64,000 nucleotides of DNA, taken from assembly GCA_019454045.1 (NCBI GenBank), contig SKCR01036109.1, positions 1 through 64,000 of the forward strand. The letters are read 5' to 3'. The position numbers and the translations under genes were made by a program. The notes under the pieces were generated by a model that made no database searches, had not been told where the DNA came from, and saw only the letters and a list, made by a program, of their open reading frames with translations. Below are positions 23,585 to 35,368 of the stretch, one piece after another. Origin of the DNA: Zanthoxylum bungeanum. Taxonomy: Eukaryota; Streptophyta; Magnoliopsida; Sapindales; Rutaceae. Every line of letters begins with the position of its first letter. Position 1 is the first letter of the stretch.

Positions 23585-24027
23585 AGCATTCCTTAAATCT
23601 TTAGATGAGATGGTCTGGATGACCGTAGAGTATATGTGGAAACCTCATGTGGTTATGGTTGATGGGGTATCTTCCCCTAAAGATAAACTGACCTGGACCA
23701 ATGAGGAGTTTGATGCTAGCAATAGGAACAATGAGACAATTAATGTCATTCATGTCGTTGTTTGCTCTGCTGAGTTTAGGAGTATCTCAATGTTTGAGAT
23801 AGCCAACGATGCATGGGACATCCTTCATACTGTGCAAGAGGGCATATTGTCCGTTAATAATAATAGACTCCAAGAACTTTCCACTATGTTTGAAGTCGCT
23901 AGGATTAAAGATTATGAGACCTTTGATGAATTTTACGCTGAGATTAACGATATAGTTAACTCAAGCTTTAACCTAGGAGAGACTATTCCAACGAAAATGA
24001 TAGTTTGAAAAATCCTTAGATCTCTGT
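23585..24027 (+). pseudogene. RLC-C gag, second fragment
   Basis: UBN2-type copia gag: FLKSLDEMVWMTVEYMW, then TWTNEEFDASNRNNETINVI and NNRLQELSTMFEVA. It follows directly on the 13892-13974 fragment. A TGA at 24006-24008 breaks the frame, and the Athila-E insertion cuts it after ILRSL. The next bases of gag are found at 55577. The ATG read by ORF callers at 23550 lies in the Tat-D LTR and is not a real start. Confidence 0.8.
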
Positions 24028-25866
24028 TGACCGGTGCGTAATCACACGCGTATAATGCAAGCGCACGTATTGTTCAAGTAGTATAAAAAGTATCGATCCC
24101 ACGAGGACTTAATACATAAGATATTAATTTATTAAGCCAAATTTTTACGAGTATCTAATGGATTGATTGTTTGAGTGGATGGTGACTTTAAACTTAAAAC
24201 AAGTAAATAAAATGATGTGAAAGTAGATTGAGGAAAATTCAATATTATTAAACTATCCAGGATTGTGAATATTTCCAATATCTTTTAAAGATGAAGTGGT
24301 TATCTTATGTTTGTGTAATATATTGGTTTACTAACCTGGAACACGAAATTCTACAAAAGCCTTCGTCGATGGTCAGATGCAAATACCTAGTGCAACCCAA
24401 TTAAACCATATGTCTATGTAAATCAAGTTACCTAAATTCACTAAGATTAAATTCCAATTATGACTACCCTCTATGTCTATCTTGTAAGGAAATCTATTAA
24501 AGGGTTATCTATCCTCAAGGAAGATCGTGGGCTATTAAGTCTAAGGCTGAAACCTAAAATTCATTCGTCAAGTTTATTTTAAGTTTACCAGATCAATCTT
24601 ATTAGTGGCCAGTTTACAAGAAGCATTAAGCTTAAGACTTAATAAATAAACCTTTATATTACCAAAACTATAAAATAACCCCTTATAAACCGGTGATATT
24701 GGAAATCATCAAAACCCCAGATAACGGGTTTAGTTACGACACATATTTAAAACTAGTAAAAGCTAAAATAAAAGACTTAAGGTAAATACTGAAAATTAAA
24801 AAGGTAAAAGTACAATAAAAGAAACTGCTGAGGTTCGAGGATCCACTTTTATTACTACTATTTTAGATATCTTCATTATTATAATATATTAACTTTGCGT
24901 TATATTACCAACCTGCCATATATGAGGTATCCTGATTAAGTCAAATTAATAATTAATTTCAACCGGCCATACAGGCGGTATCCATGTTTAGTCATGTTAA
25001 AACCAATTTTTATAATTAAATTCAACCGGCCATATAGGCAGTATCCTTATTCAGTCAAGTTTTAAATAGTTTATATATTATAATTAAGGGAGATTAATCT
25101 AAATATTAGTAATAAAAGCTTACCTTTCACCCCAGTAGAAGAGAGTTACCTACTAATGCTGAATAGTAAAACCTGAAAATTAAAGAAAAAATTATTATTA
25201 CGTAAAGTAAATTTATTACAAAAACTGTAAATAAACAAGCAAGATACAATTTTCTTAGTATTCTTAAGGAATTCTTCAGAAGAAAGTATGAATTGAAAAT
25301 GAAAATGAAAATTCAGCCTGAATTTATAGGCGTTCATAACCTTGTGCGCGCGTCGTTAATTACGGTGACAATTCCAGAGCTGGCGACACGTGGCACGGCT
25401 GAATGATTATATGAATTATTGGCTCCGAGTCGCGACGTGTAAAAGTTGTTGTGTCGTGACACTGACGTCAGCATGATGTCATCAATGACGTGTCTCAATG
25501 ATAAGTGTCAGCAGCATGTGATGATGACACGTGGCATGGCACACGTTAGCAAGAATTGATGTGATGTTGACACGTGGCAGGCTCATGTTAGCACGTCATA
25601 TGATAGCAAATTTCTCTAGTTTTGACACGTGTCCGGCGCATATTAGCATTACCTGGCGCATGTTAGCAGTCGCGACGCCCATATTACGAATTTGCCATTT
25701 TGTCTATTTTTCTCTGTTTTGGCCCTGATTTGATTCCAGAGAGTCCTGAAACTTTATTTATCTACAAAATAACACAAAACACATCAAAATATTCACAAAA
25801 TGCAAGAAACTATACAAAATATTAGGTCAAATGAGTGGGAAATATTGATACATTTACCACTCATCA
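24028..25866 (-). repeat. Athila-E 3' LTR (1839 bp)
   Basis: Matches the split LTR at the right end. It contains three copies of a short ccatataggcggtatcc-like repeat (near 24915, 24966 and 25029), a TATA box and a cluster of CACGTG sites described separately. The PPT lies directly outside at 25867. Confidence 0.88.
25322..25631 (-). promoter_or_regulatory. Athila-E LTR promoter with G-box/ABRE and TGACGTCA sites
   Basis: TATAAAT is on the - strand at 25328-25322. Upstream on that strand are CACGTG cores at 25387-25392, 25528-25533, 25571-25576 (all in GACACGTGGC) and 25626-25631 (GACACGTGTC), and TGACGTCA at 25463-25470. GACACGTGGC matches the ABA-response element core recognised by plant bZIP factors. 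The other LTR keeps only the first and last G-boxes. Stress or ABA induction is inference. Confidence 0.55.
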
Positions 25867-27214
25867 CACCCCCAAATCTAACATTTTGCTAGTCCTCGAG
25901 CAAAACAACAAAATAAAATAACATAAACATCTTTAAAATAAACATTAAACTAAGCCATATTCGTAGGGATCACGGTTGCATTTAGCATATGCAACAAGCC
26001 TTTAAACCCCTAGGTGTCCCTAGTGGACGAGTTGTAGTCTCGTGAGGGCTTACAGCAACGATACCCATAAACGTCACATTAAAAAAAAGATAATAAAACT
26101 AATGCACAAAAATAAAAAAGACAAGAGAAAAGATAATAGACAAGTTAGTGACTAAACAGGTGAAACTTCTTATCCAAGTTAAGAATTGTTTTCTTTCTTT
26201 CTAAATTACCGAATAAGTAAATTCTCCGATTATTTTTACCATTCTCCATATACACAATCAACAAAATATTAATCAACTTATTGTGCCCACAATATTCACA
26301 AGTGTAGTTGAAAAAATAGTAATATTTTTGTCCTAAAATTATATCAGAATTCACACATTTTTTGTAGCAATGGAATAATTTTTTTTTTTTTGATTTTTCT
26401 GATTTTATTTATTTATTTATATACAATATCATCCATCCATGTAACGAGCTTTGGGCCAGTGGCTCCCAAACTAGTTGGCTTTAGGTGTTAAGACACCCCT
26501 ACAGACTAAATTACTCGGATTTCATACATACATATTTTTTTGTAACATCTTCGATCCATGTAGCGAGCTTTGGGTCAGTGACTCCCAAACCAGTTGGCTT
26601 TAGGGCACTAGGTGTTAAAACACCCCTACAGACTTAATAACTCATATCTTAGACGTTTTTTTAATCCCATCACTTCTTAGATGCTTCCTCCAATTAAACT
26701 AGAGCACTGAATATTACAAACTCGTCAATTACAACTCATGTCCGTATGTTACCATGCATGTTGATAATACCTGTCAACTGAGCATATGAAGATTCATTTT
26801 AGTCAGTTTTATGGAGAATTCACAAATTAAATAATCCAAAATGAAATAAACAAAAATTAACTTGTTTCGAAATATGTTGAAATATGTCTCAGGAATGGAA
26901 ATTCCTTACACAACTATCTCATACCAATTTCACCCGATTAATCAAATTAAAAACACAAAATACAAAATATGTTTTTTTTAATTTTTTTGACTTTTTTAAA
27001 ATTTTTTGACTAAATAAAAACACATAATATAAACAAGATACTATTTAAGTAATCTCATTCCCCAAACCTAAATGAGACATTGTCCCCAATGTCTTAAAAA
27101 GTAGAAGAATAGTTTAGAATATAGTATCTGGTTAGCTGAAATTCTACATCTAAAATTAAAGGTTAAGATACAGATTTATCTGACGCTTCTTACCACGATT
27201 ATTATTCGACCAGT
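25867..27214 (-). other. Athila-E 3' region, PPT and non-coding sequence
   Basis: The PPT TTTGGGGGTG (25876-25867, - strand) abuts the LTR. The rest is AT-rich and non-coding. It includes an imperfect duplication of about 118 bp: a block with gagctttggg, cagtggctcccaaac and acacccctacagact near 26440-26520 recurs near 26557-26645. No gene is supported. Confidence 0.6.
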
Positions 27215-27808
27215 TTATCTTTGAAGGATAGGGTCAATCTGTGGTTCAAAGGCTAAGATTTCGTCAATTAAATCTAGGGCAGTTCTGGCTCTAAAGAGGA
27301 GTTCTTTTACAGGTTTTGACACGAACCCATTTCTCTCGGCATCATCAAGAAACACACAAAGAAAATCATAAAATTCATCAGCATTAAACAGTCCAATTGG
27401 TTTCTGGTGTATGTTCAGGTTCGCTCAAGATAACACGGTAAAAATTTCCTCCATCGTACCCAAGCCACCTGGAAAAGCACTAAAACCATCAACACGGTTA
27501 ATCATTTCTACCAGTCGTTCAGACATACCTGGCACGATCAGTTCCTCTCCGTTTGATGGTCCTATAAGATTTGCCTCTACCAAAGGTTTTGGGTTGATTC
27601 CCAAGACTTGACTGCCTCCCTCATGTACAGCGCGTGAAACGATCCCCATTAGTCCAAGAATGCCACCGCCATATACTAAGTGCATATTCCTTTCAGCAAT
27701 GACTCTACCCAATTCATGTGCTGCTTCAATGAACTCTGGTTTAGAACCAACACTAGTAACGCAAAATAAACAGATGTTTACAACTCGTCTTCTTGAAATG
27801 GCTTTCAT
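27215..27808 (-). pseudogene. LOG-like: LOG-type cytokinin riboside 5'-monophosphate phosphoribohydrolase, intronless copy with one nonsense codon
   Basis: LOG enzymes release free cytokinin bases from cytokinin ribotides. The reading starts at 27808 with MKAISRRRVVNICLFC. It contains the dinucleotide-fold glycines LVYGGG (residues 44-49), the SRAVHEGGSQVLG stretch, MSERLVEM (95-102) with its conserved Arg98, and the signature PGGLGTMEE (113-121; family motif PGGxGTxxE). TGA at 27427-27425 (residue 128) stands where the family has Trp. The same frame then stays open for about 70 codons (ANLNIHQKPIGLFNADEFY onward) to TAA at 27217-27215, covering the whole normal C-terminus. Total length is about 197 codons, close to usual LOG size. 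Plant LOG genes have several introns and this has none, so it looks like a captured cDNA. Lys99 of the usual Arg-Lys pair is Leu, and the IIP motif reads INP, so decay has begun. Confidence 0.88.
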
Positions 27809-28058
27809 TTTTAACTATGGGTGCCTTCAAGAGTGCAATGATGAGTTGAATTTATAGAACCTAAAAAAGGGTGAGTAATAATAGCACTAGTACCTGCCAA
27901 ATAACAATTATTAGCTAAACAGTAAAATAAATCATGAAAGGTCAAGAAGTCTGGATCTTGTCGGAGAAAATAAAAGAAAATAACAAAATAAATCACAATT
28001 ATTAGATATATACAAAGAGAAAATAATATTTACAAAAAAGTAATTGCTTGAATGACGT

Positions 28059-28607
28059 CTATGCGTCAGGGACAAGCTTCCCATCCAATTTTCTTATAAA
28101 TTGGCAAACAGGGTCTTTTAAAGTCAGATTGCCAAGATTGTATTGTTGCATTTCTTTTCGGAATTGTGTATATAACATGTGAATTGCATGATGCACATAT
28201 CCACTGGAATGCGTCTCAAGAGTCTTAGATATGTCATCCAAAGACTCCTTACTAAAGCCATCCCTAATGAATTTAATCTTATCTTCACGGTTATCAGACA
28301 TCATTCCTAAAGAACGACAACGAGTATCACATGTCATACGTGCACATTTATAAAAAACACCCATCTTTTTAGCTTTTCTCTTTTTAGCATAGGTGTTTCT
28401 TCCTAAACCAGGCAGATGTGAAACAAAAGAGTCAGAAGACTCACCTGCCAATCGGATTCGTGCTTCAATAATCCAACGAATGTCATTAGGAATACCTTTT
28501 ATCATTAGAAGTCTCATTCGTTCTATGCGAGCTTTGTAGATATTCATCAGAGAGTTTTGAGGGAGAGAAGGAAATTGCTTGTGAAGATTTGCGAGAACTT
28601 CTTCCAT
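28059..28607 (-). CDS. 182-residue basic cysteine-containing protein, possible plant-virus-type nucleic-acid-binding protein
   Basis: An intact ORF between integrase and the LOG copy, in the slot of the Athila env-like gene. No Athila or host family is recognised with certainty. Visible parts: an N-terminal mixed helix-like region (1-60), a Gly-Arg then strongly basic block GRNTYAKKRKAKKMGV (69-84), a cysteine cluster C88-x4-C93-x3-C97, a following KIKFIRDG stretch, and a C-terminal 70 residues without landmarks. The order of hydrophobic N-terminus, GR-(S/N)-T-(F/Y)-A-basic run, cysteines and FI-basic-G resembles the small cysteine-rich nucleic-acid-binding proteins of carlavirus/vitivirus-like viruses (Pfam Carla_C4). 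That is pattern memory, not a search. An Athila-derived gene or a host cDNA remain possible. The frame is undamaged while every gag-pol frame of the element is broken. Confidence 0.5.
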   Translation of the reverse strand: MEEVLANLHKQFPSLPQNSLMNIYKARIERMRLLMIKGIPNDIRWIIEARIRLAGESSDSFVSHLPGLGRNTYAKKRKAKKMGVFYKCARMTCDTRCRSLGMMSDNREDKIKFIRDGFSKESLDDISKTLETHSSGYVHHAIHMLYTQFRKEMQQYNLGNLTLKDPVCQFIRKLDGKLVPDA

Positions 28608-28783
28608 CCTGAAATGTGACTTTACCTACACAAATTAAACACACGAAAATAAAACACACCAAATCATAATATATACACGAGTTGCATGGGTTTCCTCCCA
28701 GCTAGCGCTAAGTTTAATGTCGTCAGCTAGACATGACTGCCTGAATGTTAGGCTGGATCTGAAAGTGTGACACATTCTTTTGT

Positions 28784-31700
28784 TCATTCAAATGATTCTC
28801 CCCAGTAGTGTTTGACATGCTGACTGTTAACCTTGAATGTTTCGTTGGGGTTGGGATCAAGTAACTCAACAGCTTCATATGTTAAAACCTGAGTGAACAC
28901 AAATAGACCCGACCACCTTGACTTCAACTTTCCAGAGAAAAGTTTTAACCGTGAATTGTATAACAATAGCTGCAGCTTTGGTTCCAGTTGTCTGCGCACT
29001 ATTTTTCGATCATGCTATTTCTTGCTCTTTTCTTTGTATAGTCTGGCATTCTCATAAGCCTATGGGCAGAACTCATCCAATTCGTTGAGTTGATGGAGTC
29101 GTTTCTCTCCTGCTGCTTGTGGATCAAGATTCAACTTCTTCAGTGCCCAGTATGCCTTGTGTTAAAGCTCAACTGGCAGATGGCATGCTTTCCCAAACAC
29201 CATTCAATATGGGGACATATCAATGAGTGTCTTGTAAGATGTCTGGTAGGCCCATAATACGTCATCAAGTTTTGTAGACCAGTCCCTCATTGTTGATCCA
29301 ACGATTCTCTCCAAGATTCTTTTGATCTCCCTGTTTGAAACTTCAACCTATCCATTTGACTGTGGATGGTAGGTTGTGGCAACTTTATGAGTAACTCCGT
29401 ATTTGGATAGGAGTGCATCAAAGTATCTGTTGCAGAATTGTGTGCCACCATCACTGATAATCGCCCGATGTGTTCTGAAGCAAGTGAAAATATTCATTTT
29501 TAAGGAATTTAATCACCACTTTTGAATCATTGGATGGCAGTGCAATTGTTTCAACCCATTTGGAGACGTAGTCTACTACAACTAGTATGTACAGGTTTCC
29601 GAATGATGGAACAAAGGGTCTCATAAAATCAATACCCCATACATCAAATATCTCCACTTCCAGAATATTTTAGAGAGGTCCTTCATTTCTCCTCGAAATA
29701 TTTCTCGTTCTCTGGCACCTGTCACATTGAAGAGCAAATAGATAAACATCTTTAAAAATAGTGGGCTAGAATAAACCTGACTGTAGGACTTTGGCTGCAG
29801 TTTTGTTTCCGCTGAAGTGTCCGCCGTATAGTGATGAATGATAATGTTGCAGAACACTATTGACCTCCTCCTATGGAACTCAACGTCTCAGTAATTGATC
29901 AGCACATCATTTGAACAGGTACGGTTCATCCCAGACATAATGCTTGACTTCTTTGAAGAACTTCTTTCGTTCCTGAGTTGTTCATTCCAACAGCCATTTT
30001 CTCGATACTATGTAGTTGATATAGTCAGCATACCAAGAGACATCTTGTTGTTTCATGGCAAACAGTTGTTCATCTGGAAAAGTTTCTTTGATTGTCAGTT
30101 CTTTGCCAACTGTTTCTCCATTCTCGAGCCTCGGTAAGTGATCCGCCACTTGGTTTTTTGTCCATTTCCTATCTCGGATCTCCACGTCAAATTCTTACAG
30201 TAGAAGTATCCAACGGATCAATCTGGGTTTGGCATCTTTCTTCACGATCAGGTATTTGATTGCTGAATGATCTGTGTAGACCACCATTTTGGGACCTAAC
30301 AGATAAGAGCGGAATTTATCAAAAGAAAACACAACTGCAATCAACTCTTTTTCAGTGGTTGTGTAGTTGAGTTGAGCTTCATTCAAAGTTCTGTTAGAGT
30401 AGTAAATAGTATTGAAAATCTTTGTTTTGCGTTGACCCAAAACTGCACCTACATCAAAATCACTAGCATCACATATCACCTCAAATGGAAGGGTCCAGTC
30501 TGGTGCTACTATGATGGGAGCAGAAACCAACTTCTGTTTCAAGATCTCAAAAGCTTCGTGGCATTCTTTGGTGAAGTTGAAAGGCACATCCTTCTCCAGA
30601 AGATTGCATAAAGGTTTAGTAATCTTTGATAAATCTCCTGTAAAAGTCTGCATGTCCGAGAAAACTCTGAATCCATTTGACAGATGTTGGTGGAGGTAGT
30701 TTTTCAATTGTCTCGATCTTTCCTTTGTCTACCTTGATTCCTTTTTGTGATATTCGATGTCTAAGGACGATGCCTTCCTACACCATGAAGTGGCATTTCT
30801 CCCAGTTGAGTACCAGGTTGGTATCTTCACATCTTTGTAACACTTGTTCTAGATTTTGCAAGTAGTGGTTGAACGAGTCTCCAAACACAAAGAAATCATC
30901 CATGAAAACCTCCATACTTTGTTCCAACATGTCTGAGAATATGGCCATCATGCAACGTTGAAATGTGGCAGGAGCATTACATAATCCAAATGGCATCCTG
31001 CGGAAAGCAAAAGTACCATTCGGACATGTAAAAGTAGTTTTCTCCTGATCTTCTTGGGTGATGGTAATCTGATTGTACCCCGAGTATCCATCCAGAAAGT
31101 AATAGAACTCATGCCCCGCCAGTCTGTCTAGCATCTGGTCAATGAATGGCAGCGGAAAATGATCTTTCCTTGTTGCTTTGTTTAGCTTCCTGTAGTCCAT
31201 GTATACTCTTCATCCAGTCACCGTTCTTGTTGGAATTAGCTCATTCTTTTCATTTGTGACTATAGTAATTCCTCATTTCTTTGGTACATATTGCATAGGA
31301 CTCACCCAAGTACTGTTAGAAATAGGGTAGATGATGTCGGCATCCAATCATTTGATGATTTCTTTCTTCACAACCTTCTTCATGATTGGATTTAGTCTCC
31401 GTTGATGCTCCACTGTGGGTTTGTACTCATCATTCATCAGAATCTTGTGCATGCAAAATGATGGACTAATGCCTCGAATGTCTGCTATAGTCCAGCCAAT
31501 GGCTTTCTTGTGCTCTCGTAACACTCTCAACAACTTTTTTTCCTGCTCCAATGTTAGCGAAGAAGAAATAATCACAGGTAATTCAGAAGAGTTTCCTAAG
31601 AATGCATACCTGAGATATCTCGGAAGTAACTTAAGCTCCAGCTGCGGTGGTTCTTCAATCGAAGGCTTAATTCACTCTTTCTTCGATAGTTCCAGACTTT

Positions 31701-32372
31701 CCACTTGTGGTTTCGTTTTGAAGCGAAATGGTTTATCAAGATAGTTGATACATTCCAGAATTTCAGCATCTAGCTCGCTGTCAGTCATGTTGGTGATGCA
31801 AGCTTCAAGTTTATCCGTGGGAAATGTATCAGTATCTTGAATGATACTATCAACAACATCAATTCTGAAACATTCCTCCTCTTTTCATCACTCGGGAATT
31901 TCATGGCATTAAAAACATTGAAGGTAACTTTTTGGTCATGCACTTTCATGGTTAGTTCTCATTTTTGCACATCAATAACAGTTCGACCTGTAGCCAAGAA
32001 TGGTCTCCCGAGGATGATAGGTACATCTTTGTCTTCTTCCATATCAAGGATAATGAAATCTGTTGGGAGAATGAGTTTGTCGACTTTGACCATCACATCT
32101 TCAACTACACCTCTCGAAAATGCGAGAGTTCTATCAGCAAGTTGCAGCGAGACTGAGGTGGGCATTGCTTCTCCAATTTGCAGTTTCCTGTAAATTGGAA
32201 AAGGCATTAAATTAACATTGGCACCTAAATCACATAAGGCCTTACCGATATAATTTTCTCCAATAGTGCATGGAACAGTGAAATTGCCTAGATCTTTCAA
32301 CTTTAGGGGAAGTTTCCTCTGAATGATGGCGCTGCATTCTTCTATCAATACTACTGTCTCGTAATCTCTCAA
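28784..32372 (-). pseudogene. Athila-E pol: protease, RT, RNase H, integrase, many breaks
   Basis: Protease (32372-31959) has its active site in ALCDLGANVNLMPF and ends near IILGRPFLATG. RT spans about 31575-30700 with YRKLNKATRKDHFPLP, PFGLCNAPATFQ and the catalytic VFMDDF. RNase H (30600-30200) has [13 protein letters not shown] and [10 protein letters not shown]. Integrase (29860-29080) has WGIDF and ISDGG, with a frameshift between its first and second catalytic Asp. The C-terminal KLFSGKLKSRWSG and FKVNSQHVKHY tail ends at 28784. Stops and frameshifts occur throughout, many explicable as CGA, CAA, CAG or TGG turned into stop codons. The domain order and PBS fit Athila. Confidence 0.85.
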
Positions 32373-32375
32373 TCT

Positions 32376-33890
32376 CCGCTTTCATGAAAGAATATCTTTC
32401 ATGAATTTGACATTGCTGGGCATTTCTTCCAACGCTTCTGCAAATGGAATGTTGATGTGCAGCTTTTTAAAAACCTCCAAGTATCGAGCAAACTGCTTGT
32501 CCAATTTGTTTTTCTGGAGACGCTGTGGAAAAGGTGGAGGTGGAGTGATTCTTTCTTGCTCTTTTGCCTTTGCTTCTTTATCCTCCATCTGTGGAATTGC
32601 ATTTTTTGGAACTTCTTCAATGGATTCCTTGATTCCAACATCTTTGTTGATTTCAGTACCGCTTTTCAAAGTAATGGCTTGACATTGCTCATTCCCTCTA
32701 TTCCTTGGATTTGGTTTTATGTTGCTAGGAAGGTTATCTGGCGGTCTGTAACTCTGAGAATTGGCCAATTGTCCAACTTGATTCTCCAGTGATTTAATAG
32801 AAGCAGATTGGCTTTGAAACATAGCATCATATATTTTTAACTGAGCTAGCACTTCCGTTATTCTTGGTTCTTTTTCATACTCCTGGATTTTGTTCTGCTG
32901 TTGGAATCCAGGTGGTGGATAATTCTTTTGCCCTGAATTGTTGCTCCATGCAAAATTGGGATGATTCCTCCACCCCGGGTTGTAGGTGTTGGAATATGGA
33001 TTGTTCCCCTGTCTGTTGAAATTGTTAACATAATTCACCGTCTCTTCATATTGGTTTGTCTCTAGTGCTCCTCCATATGGTGAACTTGTGGATCCAATAT
33101 TGTCTAGCATGGTAAGAGTCTCCATGAATTTACATATCTGATCCAGCTTGGCATTCACTGCTGTGTTGGCTCCAACTTCATAGATTCCTGTAATTCTTTG
33201 GATCATGCTCCTTTCTGTTGGCCACAAGGAATTGTTGTTGGCCATTTCTACAATTAAGTCCCAAGCCTGATCTTCTCATTTTTCCATTAAAGCTCCTCCA
33301 GCAGCAGCATCAATTGTGGTTCTCATTATTCTAGAAAGTCCATTATAGAATGTTTGGAATTGTAGCCACTTTGCAATCTCATGGTGAGGGAATTTTCTGA
33401 TTAAATCTTTATACCTTTCCCAAGCTTCGCAGAGAGACTCTGAATCATGTTGCACAAAGGATGTGAGGTCATTCCTCAGCTTTGCAGTTCTGGCCGGTGG
33501 AAATTATTTTGCAAGGAATTTGGTGGCTAGAGTGTTCCAAGTTGTGATGGAACCTGTTGGTAGTGAATGTAGCCAAGCCTTAGCTATGTCTTTTGAGGAA
33601 TATGGAAAAACTCGCAGTCTCATGGCTTCTTCAGCCGCTCAGTTATAATTGAAAGTGACGCAAACTTCCAGGAAGTTGATGATGTGAGCATTAAGATCTT
33701 CAGTTGCATTCCCCCTAAACTGAACTGACTGTTGTATCATCTGAATGCATATTTTGATGTCACACACATTTGCTGGTAAGGGAGGAAGTACAATACAGAA
33801 AAAGAAGCTGTCAACCACCGGAATGGTTCTATCTCGAATGGGAATTGGTGGTACAACTTCCAAAGGTTCAGGTTCCATGTTGACTAATGC
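32376..33890 (-). pseudogene. Athila-E gag
   Basis: Capsid precursor. The N-terminal part starts near 33878 (MEPEPLEVVPPIPI). It continues through a gag capsid domain with stops near 33640, 33510 and 33280. A long open part from 33245 to 32382 follows (MANNNSLWPTERSM to KFMKDILS), rich in Asn and Gln, with the Athila-like NNFNRQGNNPYSNTYNPGW stretch. The stop before protease at about 32382 lies where Athila elements normally read through into pol. Confidence 0.8.
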
Positions 33891-34092
33891 TTCTTGGCCT
33901 TCTCGCCTTTCCTTCGCAACTGTCTGATGGTTCTTTCAATTTCCGGGTCAAACAGTCGGATTTCAAAGCTTCTGGTTCATCTTATGTAGTGTCTGAGAAT
34001 CTGAAACACAAGAAAACAAAAATAATAAGTAAAAAGAAATTAGATATAAGTAAAGGTATCTAACCCCAAAACTAATAGTGAAAGATAAATAA

Positions 34093-34111
34093 GTGCCCGG
34101 CAACGGCGCCA
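34093..34111 (-). other. Athila-E primer-binding site
   Basis: The - strand TGGCGCCGTTGCCGGGCAC lies six bases from the LTR end. This is the typical Athila PBS, usually assigned to tRNA-Asp. Confidence 0.85.
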
Positions 34112-34117
34112 AAAACT

Positions 34118-35368
34118 TGACCGGTGCGTAATCACACGCGTATAACGCAAGCGCATGTATCGTTCAAGTAGTATAAAAAGTATCGATCCCACGAGGACTT
34201 AATACCTAAGCTATTAATTTATGAAGTCAAATTTTTACATGTATCTAATGGATTGATTGTTTGAGTGGATAGTGACTTTAAACTTAAAACAAGTAAATAA
34301 AATGTCGTGAAAGTAGATTGAGGAAAATTCAATATTATTAAACTATCCAGGGTTGTGAATCTTTCCAATATCTTTTAAAGATGAAGTGGTTATCTTATGT
34401 TTGTGTAATATATTGGTTTACTAACCTGGAACATGAAATTCTGCAAAAGCCTTTGTCGATGGTCAGAAGCAAATACCTAGTGCAGCCCAATTAAACCATA
34501 TGCCTATGTCAACCAAGTTACTTAAATTCATTAAGACTAAATTCCAATTATGGCTACCCCCGCCCGACAGGTATATGTTTATCTTGTAAGGAAATCTATT
34601 AAAGGGTTATTTATCCTCAAGGAAGATCATGGGCTTTTAAGTCTAAGGCTGAAACCTAAAATTCCTTCGTCAAGTTTATTTTTAAGTTTACCAGGTCAAT
34701 CTTATTAGTGGCCAGTTAACAAGAAGCATTAAGCTTAAGACTTAATAAGTAAACCTTTATATTACCAAAAATATAAAATAACCCCTTATAAACCGGTGAT
34801 ATTGGAAATCATCACAACCCCAGATAACGGGTTTAGTTACGACACATATTTAAAACTAGTAAAAGCTAAAATAAAATACTTAAGGTAAATACTGAAAATT
34901 AAAAAGGTAAAAGTACAAAAAAAGAAAATGATGGGGGTTCGAGAATCCACTTTTATTACTACTATTTTAGATATCTCTCTTATTATAATATATTAACTTT
35001 GCGTGATATTACCAACCTGCCATATAGGCGGTATCTTGATTAATTAAATTTAATAATTAATTCCAACCGGCGATACAGGCGGTATCCATATTTAGTCATG
35101 TTAAAACCAATTTTTATAATTAAATTCAACCAGCCATATAGGCGGTATCCTTATTAAGTCAGGTTTTAAATAGTTTATATATTATAATTAAGGGAGATTA
35201 TTCTAAATATTAGTTATAAAAGCTTACCTTTCACCCCAGCAGAAGAGAGTTACCTACTCATGCTGAATAGTAAAAGTTGAAAAGTAAATAAAAGAAATTA
35301 CTATTACATAAAGTAAATTTATTACAAAAACTGTAAATAAACAAGCAAGATACAATCTTCTTAGTATT
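34118..35368 (-). repeat. Athila-E 5' LTR, part 1 (split by Ogre-F)
   Basis: Matches 24028 to about 25255. It stops at the TSD gtatt (35364-35368), after which Ogre-F begins with TGTAGGCACTGC. The LTR resumes at 54980. Confidence 0.9.

Noticed and set aside
27215..27808. LOG as a normal working host gene
   Set aside because: It has no introns, a nonsense codon and changes at conserved positions, and it lies inside Athila-E between integrase and the PPT.
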